A stretch of DNA of 64,000 nucleotides from Spongilla lacustris (lineage: Eukaryota; Porifera; Demospongiae; Spongillida; Spongillidae), in the NCBI GenBank assembly GCA_949361645.1, contig OX442417.1:6432275-6496274 (forward strand), read 5' to 3'. The notes beneath the pieces are model-generated. The model did not search any database and was not told the DNA's origin. It was given only the letters and a program-made list of their open reading frames with translations. The translations under genes were made by a program, and so were the position numbers. Numbering within the stretch: the first letter of the stretch is position 1; every line of letters begins with the position of its first letter. This document shows, piece by piece, positions 1 to 14,300 of the stretch.

Positions 1-190
1 GTGAGGTGGAGGAGGAGGGGGTGAGGTGGAGGAGGAGGGGGTGAGGTGGAGGAGGAGGGGGTGAGGTGGAGGAGGAGGGGGTGAGGTGGAGGAGGAGGGG
101 GTGAGGTGGAGGAGGAGGGGGTGAGGTGGAGGAGGAGGGGGTGAGGTGGAGGAGGAGGGGGTGAGGTGGAGGAAGAGGGGGTGAGGTGGA
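1..190. repeat. G-rich 20-bp minisatellite
   Basis: About nine and a half head-to-tail copies of a 20-bp unit, gtgaggtggaggaggagggg, with one A variant near 174. It runs off the left edge, so its full size is unknown. It is strongly purine-biased on the + strand and probably intronic to the SRCR gene. Confidence 0.95.
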
Positions 191-382
191 GCTCACCATG
201 TACAGGGCACTCAGAGCTGCGAGGAGGGTCACCAGCTGGTACTCTTGAGCTGCTTGGCACCTCCCCTCTCATTATAATGACCCCTCTACCCTCATTATAA
301 TGACCCCACCCTCTCATTATAGTGACCCCACCCCCTCATTATAGTGACCACACCCCCTAATCACCCTCTCACTTGTGTGCAG
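191..382. other. intron with short AT/C-rich repeats
   Basis: No coding signal. From about 268 to 357 a cattataatgacccc-like motif of 22-25 bp is repeated four to five times. The stretch ends in a CT-rich tract and an AG acceptor before the candidate exon at 383. Confidence 0.5.
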
Positions 383-511
383 GCTCTGAGGTGGTGTGCA
401 GGGATTCCCAGGTGGTGTTATCGGACCGCGGCTTTGTGCTGTGCCCTTCCCAGGCTGCGGTCCTCCTGAGAGCAAGTTCCCTCGTCACTGTGAACGCACT
501 GCCAGCATCAC
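383..511 (+). CDS. candidate exon upstream of the SRCR array
   Basis: An open 129-nt stretch between a tgtgtgcag acceptor and a gtatgt donor. In phase 1 it reads [17 protein letters not shown] and on to VNALPAS, and it joins in frame to 961-1026. It does not match the usual SRCR half-domain layout beyond EVVCR, so its domain identity is unknown. The support is phase and splice sites only. Confidence 0.4.
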
Positions 512-3500
512 GTATGTCCACACACACCTATGCACGCACATAAGGTACATGTGTGCACCGCATTCAAACGCAAGCGTATAATATTTGATGCACACATCCA
601 CTTGATGCTTACTGATACACCAAAAACACACAGCATTAATACTGATAGACCCATAGAGATCAGGGATTTACCACCAAGTAGGGGTGGGTTGCGGACTATA
701 TATATAAATATAAGGGGTGGATAAAAATGAAAGTCTTCCCTCTGCACTGTTAAATGGCATGCCATGCAGTTTTATTTTGACATGGCATGTGTAAACCAGG
801 GGGTGGGTTAGTCAAATTAGGGGCAAACCAGGGGGGTGGGTAGGGGGTGGATAGGGGGTGGGAGCGGTAAATCCCTGGCAGATCATGTGTACACATGTAA
901 TGCACACACATGCACACACATGCACACACATGCACACAATGCAATTTTTTATTTTCACAGATGATGTTGTGGTGCCCAGCAATTCAACTGCATCCACAAA
1001 TGGTACTGATTATATACCTCTTCCTGGTGAGTGCTGTGGTGTTAGATAGTGTCATGCATGTGTTGTTCTAAATATAAATTGTATCCCCTAATCGTGTCCA
1101 ACAGTATGTGGATACCCTCTCACCTGCACCCAGTATGGTGCTCTGAACATTGTAGGTGGGCCCACACCCTATGAAGGACAACTCCAGATATGCTTGAACG
1201 GGAAGTGGAATACCATATGTGGCAGTGGGTTCTCCGATGAGGCAGCAGAGGTGGCCTGCAGGCAGATGGGCTTTGGGTCCACAGGTAGGGGTAGGTGTGG
1301 TTTGTAAAGGGTACAGTGTTGTTTGTTTTTGTTTTTTTTTAATGCTGTGTGTTTTTGGTGTAAAGAATAATAACTGGTGGTTATATTACCAAGGGGGTGC
1401 ACTAGTCACATACAGCAGGCTCCAACCTTTGCAGCAACCTCTTTGAAAATTAATTAAAACAAATGCCCCCCCCCCCCCCCCCTCCCCCCCTTCTCCCTCA
1501 GGAGCCACCTTTCTGAGCTACTATGGCCTGCCCCAGAGCTCAGCTCTCTCCATTGCCTACAAGTACACCAGCTGCAGTGGCTCAGAGAACAATGCAGCCA
1601 CACCTGCCTACAATATGACTACTTGTGCCTTTATTATTCTAACTATTATAGCTGTTACCACTACATGGATGTGGGAGTTAAATGCCAACGTAAGCCAAAT
1701 GTGCCTTGCCACACCCATCTATGTGAGCACGCAGCTACATGTATGAAGTTTCACTTTAATTTTGATATTTGTGGTCGGTTTTTGCATTTGCTACAACATA
1801 CAGATCTATATGTCTGTCCATAACCCGGGTGTGTGTGTGCTTCATACATCCCAGCTAATTTCATGGCTCAGGTTTCAGTGTGGTTGACTGCCACTTTGCC
1901 CACCCCCTTGTCTTGGTGTTGGTATGTAGATACCTGTCTTTTCTAATAGGACTGCACCATGAGCCCACCATGAGCCCACCATGAGCCCACCATGTGCCCA
2001 CCATGTGCCCACCATGAGCCCACCATGAGCCCACCATGTGCCCACCATCAGCCCACCATCAGCCCACCATCAGCCCACCATTAGCCCACCATGAGCCCAC
2101 CATAAGCCCACCATCAGCCCACCATCAGCCCACCATGTGCCTACCATAAGCCCACCATGTGCCCACCATAAGCCCACCATATGTCCACTTGTGACACCAT
2201 GTAGGAATTATCCCTTGTATGTGGATTATATCATTATTGCATAATACTACATAAGCAGTCAGTGATCTGAAGAGTCACCTCAACCCCCAGCCTGTTGCGA
2301 ATACACTACATGCAGAGATGATGACACATACATGTGCACACCAGCCAGGATTAATTAAAAATAAATAAATCGTTCACCCAGGTCCATGCAATGACAATGA
2401 TACAAGGATCGTCCAAGGTGACTCTATCACTTCCACTGGTGTTGTCCAGGTGTGCAAGAACAATGTCTGGGGTGATCTGTGTGCCCCAACGTGGGGCTAC
2501 AAGGAGGCATCTGTGGTGTGCAAGCAGAACTCATACTCACTATATGGTTAGCCCCTCCCCTCCCCTCCCCTCCCCTCCCCTCCCCTCCCCTCCCCTCCCC
2601 TCCCCTCCCCTCCCCTCCCCTCCCCTCCCCTCCCCTCCCCTCCCCTCCCCTCCCCTCCCCTCCCCTCCCCTCCCCTCCCCTCCCCTCCCCTCCCCTCCCC
2701 TCCCCTCCCCTCCCCTCCCCTCCCCTCCCCTCCCCTCCCCTCCCCTCCCCTCCCCTCCCCTCCCCTCCCCTCCCCTCCCCTCCCCTCCCCTCCCCTCCCC
2801 TCCCCTCCCCTCCCCTCCCCTCCCCTCCCCTCCCCTCCCCTCCCCTCCCCTCCCCTCCCCTCCCCTCCCCTCCCCTCCCCTCCCCTCCCCTCCCCTCCCC
2901 TCCCCTCCCCTCCCCTCCCCTCCCCTCCCCTCCCCTCCCCTCCCCTCCCCTCCCCTCCCTCCCCTCCCCTCCCCTCCCCTCCCCTCCCTCCCCTTATCCC
3001 ACCTTCAGCAAGATGTGTCTGCTATAATTTTCCTTTTCCTTAATTAAACAGGTGCCATCCCGGGAAGAGCTTCCCTCTCAAGTGTTGCCGTCCCAGTACC
3101 AAACTACACCGCTGTGCTCAACTGTACTGATAAGAATGTTAACTTGGCAGACTGTACCAATGGTGGTGGATTTACCCAGTCCCCAGACTGCAACTCTGGC
3201 GCGTCATGGGTGAACTGCTTCACCAGTAAGACCTATATGATGTAATGTTAATAGGCATTTTGCATGTGACTAATGATATGGGCATGCATGTGACTAATGA
3301 TATGGGCATGTGACTAATAATATGGGCATGTGACTAATGATATGGGCATGTGACTAATGATATGGGCATGTGACTAATGATATGGGCATGTGACTAAATT
3401 AATATACATGTATGGACATGGTATGTTTACATAGAGTGGTCTTTTGATATGGGTATTATGCATAATTGCATGAACAGAATTTTACCTAACCCTGGAGTTG

Positions 3501-4602
3501 GGTACAGTGCCGGCTCGCAAGAGCAAAAAGTCACACCTCGCAAGAGTGAAAAATAAGGCACATTCATTGTGGAGTCAGGAAAACTATTTGTCACAACCAT
3601 ACCACTTTCATCAGTAAAATTCATTTGGTGGAGGCCGGTCCAGATAGATCGATATCGATACATGAAAGCGGTATGGTCACGCTATTGAACACGAACAGTT
3701 TTCCTAACTCCACGATGAATGTGCCTTATTTTTCGCTCTTGCAAGGTGGGACTTTTCGCTCATGTGAGCCGGCACTGTAATGAGATTGGGTCATCCTGCA
3801 GTATTAGTTCATCCAGCCCCTCAGTGCAGTACAGTCTGTGTAGACATCTACAAGTGTAATGAGCAGATTGTTCCCTTGTAATGATCATACAGGTTGTCAT
3901 GACGCAGGTGGTGGGGACAAACTACAATCGCGTTTGGAACTGCCTTAACCATTACATGTATGCATGCTGAGTTCCATGATATCACAACAGATAAACATAT
4001 TACCTAATATCTTGCCTCTCATCAAGTGATCACATTATGCCATGATTTCAGTTTAATACATTTCTCATGTGTGTACCACCAATAGCGTGCACAGGTGACA
4101 TATTTTACCTGTATAGATCTCAACTATGCACGGGAATGTATAGATGCCTTGTGAAGCATTTGCATTGCCAAAACAGTACTAGATTTATATGTAAATATTA
4201 AGTTTCAATCTGTATCTTTACATGCAATTTTTTGATATGTGCTTTTTAATCATGGTTCAATTTGGCTCGTCCAAAAATAATAGTAATAATAATAGTAATG
4301 GCTTGAACTTCTTTTCCCTTACTTGTTTGCAGGTGCAAATGTTCCACCAGCATCCTGCCAAGATGGCGCAGTGCGACTGAGGAATGGTTACCTGGACAGC
4401 GAAGGCCGAGTGGAGGTGTGCATCAATAATGCCTGGGGCACGGTGTGTGGTCTTGGCTTGAGTCTGGCCACAGCATCTGTGGTGTGCAGGCAGCTAGGGT
4501 ACTACCCTATAGGTAAGGCATCGCTTGAGGTCATAGAATTATGTAAAAAAAAGGATACTTGATATGAATATGTACTTCAATCGTATTCAGCAATTCAAAC
4601 AT

Positions 4603-4642
<40 letters not shown>

Positions 4643-7600
4643 GCAAAAGGATACTTCTCTTATGGAACTGGGACAGGTCCAGTCCTTCTGGGCAATCTGA
4701 ACTGTAATGGGTTTGAGTCATCTCTCCTGGAGTGTAGGGGACCAGGTGTTGGAGTTCTTACCAGCAGCTGCTCTTCTCATTACTGGGATACTGGTGTTGG
4801 CTGCCAAAGTATGTTTTGTTGTTGATGGATAAAATACAGTATATGGTGTGTGAAGGGGAGGGAGAGGTGTGTGAAGGGGAGGAGAGATGTTTGAAGGGGA
4901 GGGAGAGGTGTGTGAAGGGGAGGAGAGATGTTTGAAGGGGAGGGAGAGGTGTGTGAAGGGGAGGAGAGATGTTTGAAGGGGAGGGAGAGGTGTGTGAAGG
5001 GGAGGAGAGATGTTTGAAGGGGAGGGAGAGGTGTGTGAAGGGGAGGAGAGATGTTTGAAGGGGAGGGAGAGGTGTGTGAAGGGGAGGAGAGGTGTGTGAA
5101 GGGGAGGAGAGGTGTGTGAAGGGAAGGAGGTGTGTGAAGGGGGAGGAGAGGTGTGAAGGGGAGGAGAGGTGTGTGAAGGGGAGGAAAGGTGTGAAGGGGA
5201 GGAGAGGTGTGTGAAGGGGAGGAAAGGTGTGAAGGGGAGGAGAGGTGTGTGAAGGGGAGGAGAGGTGTGTGAATGGGAGGAGAGGTGTGTGAAGGGGAGG
5301 AGAGGTGGGTGAAGGGAGGAGAGGTGTGTGAAGGGAGGAGAGGTGTGTGAAGGGGAGGAGAGGTGTGTCGAGGGGAGGAGAGGTGTCTGAAGGGGAGGGA
5401 GAGGTGTCTGAAGGGGAGGAGAGGTGTGTGAAGGGAAGGAGAGGTATGCGATAGGGAGGAGAGGTGTGTGAAGGGGAGAAGAGGTGTGTGAAAGGGAGGA
5501 GAGGTGTGTGAATGGGAGGAAAGGTGTGTGAAGGGAAGGAGAGGTGTGTGAAGGGGAGGAGAGGTGTGTGAAGGGAGGAGAGGTGTGTGAAGGGGAGGAG
5601 AGGTATGAAGGGGAGGAAAGTGGAGGTGAGGGGAGTGAAAGAGGCAGGGATGGAAGGAGTATGAAGGTAAGGAGGGAGTGATGTGCAGGGGAGAAGTGAG
5701 GAGGGGAACAGGAAGTGTGAAGGAAAGAGGAACTGAGAACACATTCCACATCCTCTCCTCTACTGAGGAGTAGAGGATGTGGAGGGAGGCTGTGAGAGTG
5801 GAGGTGAGAAGAGATAGAAGGGAGTGTGGAGAGTATGAAGAGAGGGTAAGGGTATAGTCTGGAGAGAAAAGTGGGAGTAGGATCCAGTGAGTGGACTACT
5901 ACCTTTCATTAACCCCTTTATTTGTTCCCTCAACCAGCCATACCAGCACCAGATAACTGTACGCTTGGTGACATCAGGCTGGTGGGTGGAAATGGATCAT
6001 CAGGGGAGGTCCAGCTCTGCTACGGAAATCTGTGGGGGTCAGTGTGCTACTCTGGTTGGGACAACAGGGATGCTGGTGTTGTCTGCAAGCAGCTAGGATA
6101 CAATTTTGGTTGGTGAATTTGTACTTTGTGGTGTTGCCCATCTATGCACTACATCCAACGTCCCTCATGTAGTGACCCTCATCCAATGTCCCTCATGTAG
6201 TGATCCTCATCCAATGTCCCTTTCATGTAGTGATCCTCATCCAACGTCCCTCATGTAGTGACCCTCATCCAATGTCCCTCATGTAGTGATCCTCATCCAA
6301 TGTCCCTTTCATGTAGTGATCCTCATCCAACGTCCCTCATGTAGTGACCCTCATCCAATGTCCCTCATGTAGTGACCCTCATCCAATGTCCCTCATGTAG
6401 TGATCCTCATCCAATGTCCCTCATGTAGTGACCCTCATCCAATGTCCCTCATGTAGTGATCCTCATCCAATGTCCCTCATGTAGTGACCCTCATCTTTTA
6501 ACTGAACTGTGCATGCACAAAATATTTACAATGTGTCAATATTCAAATAAAAACTTTCAACAACTACATATAATGCACAGTTGAAAAGTGTAAATCCTTG
6601 TTTTTTTTTTTTTTTTTTTTTGGTGACAAACTCTCACCATAATTATGACGGAAGATTGTGACAAGATACTGCATAGTAAATATAATGTATTCAGAAACCT
6701 ATGCCTTGCATGAGTAAAAAAAAAATTTGGCCACTCCAATGAAATTTTTAGTCTGTGGTATTGTAAATAATAATAATCAACACACGTCCAGCTAACTTCT
6801 TTATGCCACATTGGTGCACGGGTAAGCCTGCAGCAGCTCTGTCACGTCACAGCTAAATCTAGCAGTATTATAGGAAGCAGGTGAAGCTGCAGATTTGGAA
6901 GCATGACAACAATGATGGCAGGTGTGCAGAGCTGAGAGGAGGTGGGTGTGGTTGATGATACTTATGGTACTTGGGGTATAGATGCTATGGACTTATTTTT
7001 AAAATTAGTCTCAGGCCCTTATTATGACTTTGGGAAAAGCCCAAATTCGTATCACTACATACATTTACATTTATGGATGGCTACGTCTGCACCTTGTAAG
7101 ATCAAAATGCAAATGACATCCTCCCCAGTTGCCTACAACTTGATCTTCTTTAGGCACCAAAGGTGCCCTTGTGTAGGTACTGTTTAGGGAGCTAAGCATA
7201 GTGTAATGTGGCTGGCTCTAGGAATTTCCTATCAGTAATGGGCTCATCGCCTTACAGTGTAGCTAGCAGGGGTGCACGCGTGTGAGCCTCTTCTGCCCGA
7301 TTGTTACCCTTTGTGATGGTCAGCTTGCGGGATTATATGCACTCCACCTGGGGGCAGCCTCCCAGCACACCACCTGGGGGAGGGGGGGGGGGGGGGGTAG
7401 CCTCCCAGCACTCCACCTGGGGGCAGCCTCCCAGCACACCACCTGGGGGGGGGGGGGGGGGGGGGGGTAGCCTCCCAGCACACCACCTGGGGGGGGGGGG
7501 GGGGGGGCAGCCTCCCAGCACACCACCTGGGGGGGGGGGGGGGGTAGCCTCCCAGCACAACACCTGGGGGGGGTGGGGGGGGGGGCACACCACCTGGGGG

Positions 7601-8293
7601 GGGGGGGGGGGGGTAGCCTCCCAGCACTCCACAGTGCTTCACGAGAGCTATACCATTTGCATCACCCACCCACCTCTTCACCTTGCACCCCTTCCTCGTA
7701 GCCAGGGAGGGTCCCTTGACCTTCTATCTCGGGGACCCAAGCCTGGACCAGCGTCCTGGCTTGGCACACAGGTCACCCAGCTGGTGGCCAGAGTCACCCT
7801 GGTGCCTGTATCCCCAATTGCCCCCCCCCACATGACCTAACAAGCCATGCATGGCTTGGCCACAGGGACTCCCAGCTGGTGACTTGCATCACTCACGGGA
7901 GCTCCCCACAGCCAACAGATCAGGGGTGCATGGTCAATCAGTGTTCATTGCAGCATGTGAATATTAACAATACCCCCCCCCCGTCCCCCTCATCCAAACA
8001 ACTAATGTGTATTACCATTTGCATAGCATACATGTATTATGGTTATGCTTTAACTGTGGTGTGCATGTTTTAAAATGTTTGCACATTGCATACTGTGGCA
8101 CCGAAGCCTTCATGTTATGACCACGCCCCCTCCCCACAGTGTTGATTCATTCTCTGTCATTGCAGCATGTAAATGTTTACTAGCCATGCCCTGCAAACAT
8201 TTCAATTCAAAATCAATGTCTAAACATTTTGCAGTGCAAAGTTTTACTATGCTTTTGGTTTTGATTGATCGATTGATTGATGGATGGATCGAT

Positions 8294-8345
<52 letters not shown>

Positions 8346-11300
8346 CGATCGATCAATCTGTAAGCTGAGATGTTATGATCTCCAGGAGGTCGTGGGTTGC
8401 GGTCCAATGTCAGTATCAGCAGTCGGGTGATTGCAGTGATGAAGATGGACTGCACAGGTGTGGAGAACTCCACCGTGCAGTGCCCCCAGAGCGGCACATT
8501 GTGCAGCTCAGGAGCAGCTGCGGCTGTCATCTGCAATGGTGGGTGTGTGCGCATTGTTGTCTGCACGTCACATCTACTGACACCATGTTAAAATAATCCA
8601 TGCCATTTCAGCCACTTTTCAGAAGTAATGTGCAATGTAATGTGGTCCTATAGAATGAATGTCATAATGGATGAAATTTTGCCAATATTTGAAATTTTCT
8701 TTGAAGCTTACTGAACATGGTTAAATCGCATTGTTGTGTGCACGTACATGTAATATCTACTGACACCATGTCTAAATAATCTATGTCATTTCAGCATTCT
8801 TACGGTTGTATGTATCTATCCCCTGTACCACTTTTCAGAAGTAAAGTAATGTAATGTGGTCAAATACATGTAGAACGTATGAATATTGTGCAGCCAATAT
8901 TGAATTTGATGAAATTCTCCTTGATGCACACTTAACACGGTTAAATCACATTTCAGGTCCAGATCCAACAAACATCACATGTGTAGATGGTGACATCCAA
9001 CTAAGAAATGGTGCTTCCATGAATGAAGGTCGGGTCGAAGTGTGCTATGATGACCAGTGGGCTCCAGTGTGTGATCCCGGGTGGAACTCCCAGAAGGCCA
9101 CAGTCACATGCAGGCAGCTGGGACTTGTTCCCTATGGTAAGGCAATAATGGAGGAGGGGATGAGAGAGAGGGATGAGAGATACATGTAGGTAGTTTGGTG
9201 GCGAAGTGAATTAAATTGTGCCTTTGTTTCATTTGCAACGATTGCATCTTATTTTTCAAATGCAGGATCAACTGCGTATCCAAATGCCTTCTATGGTGTT
9301 GGCACCAGACCACCTGCGATCCAAGTGTTCTCATGCTCAGGAAATGAGCAGAGCCTCACATCCTGTTCCCACACACCACTTGGCTCCACCCCTTCCTGCA
9401 GTCCCACTAACGAAGTTGGTGTTAGTTGCCTCGGTAAGTAAAAATGAGAAAGAATATTTGGGTTCTTTATTATTATTTTTTCAAACCTGTTTACAGTCCG
9501 TGGCAATAGTTGCGTAGATGGAACAACCAGGATTGTTAATGGCAATACTAATTTCACTGGACGCGTTGAGGTCTGTAATTACGGTCTGTGGGGGACTGTG
9601 TGCGATAGCAACTGGAACACAATAGCAGCAGCAATTGCGTGTGTGCAGAGCGGACTCCCCAATGGCCTAGGTAACCCTGTAATCATGTGTGCCTGTGTTG
9701 TGACTAGTGTTCTGGTTCGGACTGAACCGGTATCGAACGGTTCGAGGCTTGACTTGGTTCGATGTTCAGTTCGAACACAATCATTAAAAATTAATTCGCC
9801 ATGTATTCATAAGGTCTAGTGGCAGTTTTTTTTTGTACCAATCAGGTGTTCCTTGATGGGTGATTTTGAGGAAATGCTGGACACTGCATGTTGCCGCTAG
9901 CAAGATCTGTACAAATACGCACTGAGAGTGACATCACGGCCATCACGTGTGAATTGGCGCTGATAAACTATTTCATACTATTGATTGCATATCGAACTAT
10001 ACGCCATAGCGTACCACGATATACCCCCCCCCCCCCCCCCCCCCACCCCGTCCTACTGCACTCATCGGAAAAAATTGGCCCGTGTTTAATCAAGCGTATC
10101 TTCGTAATTGTTAATACTTTTGGGTATGTTTAACTGGCACTCCAATGTTCAGGATTTTAAAGAATAGCACGCAGCTGAGTTCACGATTACATCGTTTAAA
10201 AACAGGCCACTTTTTCTGGTGGGGGCAGAGGGGGAAAATAGTTTAATTTAAACATTAATGATCATTGATAATTGGCAATCACGAACCGTTCAAAGTTCAT
10301 TTTGAATATTAAAAGTAGGTTCGGTTCGACGTTTGATTCGAATGGATCAAACTGGAACACTAGTTGTGACTGCTGTGCATAGAGAGATAATTACATGTGT
10401 GTGATCAAAACACACTTACATGTGCACACACCATCACATGCACACACCATCACATGCACACACATCATCACATGCACACACCATCACATGCACACACCAT
10501 CACATGCACACACATCATCACATGCACACACCATCACATACACACACCATCACATGCACACACCATCACATGCACACACCATCACATGCACACACATCAT
10601 CACATGCACACACCATCACATGCACACATCATCACATGCACACACCATCACATGCACACACCTACATGCACACACCATCACATGCACACACCTACATGCA
10701 CACACATCATCACATCCTCTCTGTACAGGTGCCATTCCTCGCTTCAACCAAATGTACGGCCGGGCCAGTGGTCCCATATGGCTTTCACAGCTGTCTTGTG
10801 TTGGTGATGAGACTAGCCTGTTTAACTGCACCTACACATCACTATCTACATCGTGCACTCATTACAACGATGCCGGTGTAGAGTGTCCAAGTGAGTGGTA
10901 CTCAGTAAAATATGCATGTGGTGTTTATTCATTACCAATTCAGGCAGAAGGCTTATCTGGGAGTCCATTATACCATGTTTAACTTTTGTGCTGTGTAGGT
11001 TCGTAGTAGGTGTATCATATTTGTTTATATACAAGATATAAAAAACATTCTCTCTGAGAAAGTTAGTGGTATATAGGATTTGAAGGCAATGTTGGTGTAA
11101 AAAGGAAGGGAACAAGGGATTCAGTGGAGATACAATAATTATTCCTATATTTAGCAACATACATGTAATTGTAATGACGTTCTATATACAGTGCTAAATA
11201 TAGGAATAATTATTGTATCCCTTGTTCCCTTCCTTTTTACACCACCATTGCCTTCAAATCCTATATACCACTAACTTTCTCAGAGAGAATGTTTTTTATA

Positions 11301-14300
11301 TCTTGCTTCATTAATTTTTTTTTAAGCGACTACTAGTATATAGGTGTACATGTAGTACAATGTAGAAGTACATGTAAATACGATTGTACGATAAAATCCA
11401 GCCGTTGTAATTCCCATGTTTATTGCCTAGCAACACATATGTTACATTTGCAGCTGTTCCATTAGTTCCCAAACTCGCGTGCCAAGCTTTCCCTCTTAAA
11501 AGCTCGTTTCTCGTCTGAGTTCAGTTCATAACGCCGCCTCTTAGAAGCTCGCACCGCAACAGAATTCTTTTCCTGTTGCCACCTCTTAGAAGCTCGGTTC
11601 GACTCCAGATTTGCTATGTACATGTCACGAGCAGACGCCCGCCTTTGTTCAGCATCAGCATCGTACCGAACTCGGCAGGATTCTAACTCATAGTCTCGAT
11701 TTAGGAGGTATTTCTCTCGTCGCTTAGCTTTCCTCTTTCGTAGCCGTGAAGGCATTTTGACAAAAACAGCTTCGCTAGCTAAAAGCGGTGAGCAAAACTA
11801 AACACACAAATGAAACTTCCACCTGTTCCAATCATATATAGCGATACACAATTCTAATTATACGTGAAACATTGTCATGGAAACGGTTTTAATATAGCTA
11901 ACTCCTATATTACGTAGCGATTACGTATATCTTGGCGCGCAAGAACAGCTGCAAATTACGTATATTGGTTACATGCTTTATTTATATATCTGATACCTGA
12001 AGATGTATTGTCAGGACTTTGGAAGTACATGTAACTGGCACTCTTTAAAACCTTTCCTATCTTGAGTTATACTCACTCATAAAGACGATGACTATGGACA
12101 AATTATGGTCTGGGAACGAGAACTACGAGCTTTTTTGTTCTCTTAAATTAAACGTAAGCAAAACATGAAAATGATCGTCTTTCGATTGTGGATCGATAGC
12201 AATAAAGAGCTACACTATCCGTTTCTCAGTTCGTGAGTTATACGTAGGACGCATTTTTTAATGATGTTCATGATACGGCACAAATCCTATATGAGAGTTA
12301 CTGCCGTAACTCTCGATACTTGTTCATTATTGCATGATTTCCATAATCCCTTGTTCGCTTACATGTTAGTTTGCTTACATATTCCCCAGCTGGTACCAAC
12401 AAATCTCATATCAACACGTGCACATACATTTGTATGCATATGCCCACACATACATGTACAACCACCGTATACATACATGTACATACACCATATACACACA
12501 TGTACACACATATGCATACATGTATACACACCATATAGGATGTATGTACAGGGTCTTCACGAAGAACGCAACACTTTTACATCACTATAACTTAGGATTG
12601 AAATTAATTAACTGCTTGATTTCTTTAACCTATGTTGCAGAAGTTAGGCAAATACTAACAATCTAATTAGATTTAAATTATTATAAGCGGTTAAGTAATT
12701 GTATCAAAGCACTCATAAATCAAAATATTCAAAGCCCTCTATTATCAACATTATTCAAGAATACGGTTAGAGAACTACTAATAAGTAACGCAAGATCTTA
12801 GTATGCAGTGGAACAGCACTGATTTCAAGTTACTGAGTTCAATAGTGAGTTATTAACATCTTTAAAGTTATTAAGATTGAAGCTGTTATGGTGTAACTAA
12901 TTTTAATAACCACCATTAATTGCTCCATGATGAAATGAAGTAAAAAATACACTTTGATTCTGTATTAGATCATACTGTAACTCAAAACTAATAATAGGGG
13001 TGTACTATAATGCGATGATTTTGGAATTATGCGTCACCCACTTAACCATGTGTGTATGGGTCCAAATGATGCATTTTGGCTGTAGAACGTATATACCTAT
13101 CTTTGAATTTACCCCCTCCTATTTGCAAAATTCAATTAATTCCGATTCCGCAATCTTATCCTGCCGCCGATGCACCTATAAACGTATCCCAGCGCTAGCG
13201 GTGGAACAAAACAATTGCGCCGTGCTGTTTTATACCGGCCGCTATTATCTAGCTCTGAATACGGCATTTCTTTGCCTATATACGAGTGCCAGCATCAAGA
13301 ACAGAGGCTATATTGTTCGATTCCGTCACTACTGCCGAAACCGTCCGGTCCTGCGCCGGCATCAATATTAAACAATCGAAACCTCTACTGGCCGTAGCTG
13401 TGCAACTACAGGAACATGTATCGAGTAACCAGTTCCATTCACAGGGCATAAACATGTCGCAAGAGGTTGCTGGGGGGAGTGGTCTCAGAAGGAGCAGGAG
13501 GCTGCTTGAAGAAATCGTACTTGATAATGAAAACATCAACAGCGACGATCCTTTACCTCCGTGTGCACATTTCCAGCATTCGACAAATAGGGGTGTACTA
13601 TAAAGCAATGATTTTGGAATTATACATTCTTCATGCAGTCGGGCGTGTGTGCATGGCAATATGCCAATCTGAGGGGGCTGGAAATGTGCACACGGAGGAA
13701 AGGATCTTCGCAGTTGACGTTTTCATCATCAACTACGCGATCTCTCCAAGCAAGCTCCTGCTCCTTCTTAGACCACGCCCCCTGCAACCTCTTGCGACAT
13801 GTTTATGCCCTGTGAATGGAACTGGTTACACGATACATGTTCCTGTAGTTGCATAGGTACGGCCAGTAGAGGTTTCGATTGTTTAATATTGATGCCGGCG
13901 CAGGACCGGACGGTTTCGGCAGTAGTGACGGAATCGAACAATATAGCCTCTGTTCTTGATGCTGGCATTCGTATATAGGCAAAAAAAATGTCGTATTCAG
14001 AGCTACAGGTCGGACAACCCGAGAAGTTCCCCAAAATTGTTCATGAATTATTTTTCGCACCGAATGCTCAGTGCTCAATTTGATTGCACAGGCTTGTTGG
14101 GTGTTATAAATAGTTGTACCTATAAAATTTAAACAAATAGCGCTCGTTTAATCTTCATGTTATGATAAATAGACGACAAAGCAGCGATCGCGCCAAAAGC
14201 GCGCGTAAATTACGTTTTCATATCACTGCTTGAGCACCGCCATCAGACTTCATATAGTAAAACAAACACTCAGCGAGGGTTCATACACGATTTCTCTAAA

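Noticed and set aside
2391..3047. Long Ser-Pro-Leu repeat ORFs
   Set aside because: They are translations of the CCCCT satellite. Only the first part overlaps a real SRCR exon, which uses another frame.
4718..5751. Antisense ORFs of 320-340 residues rich in HTSPPLHTP
   Set aside because: All three minus frames stay open through the same G-rich minisatellite. No unique coding flank and no splice or start evidence.
7301..7840. Glycine- and proline-rich ORFs
   Set aside because: Products of the poly-G minisatellite; poly-G lengths are unreliable.
10395..10982. His-Thr-rich ORF continuing into an SRCR exon
   Set aside because: The repeat part is intronic CA minisatellite; the exon begins at the acceptor at 10728-10729.
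13000..14078. Several 60-130-residue ORFs on both strands
   Set aside because: They lie in inverted arms of the nested transposon and mirror one another, with no transposase motif.
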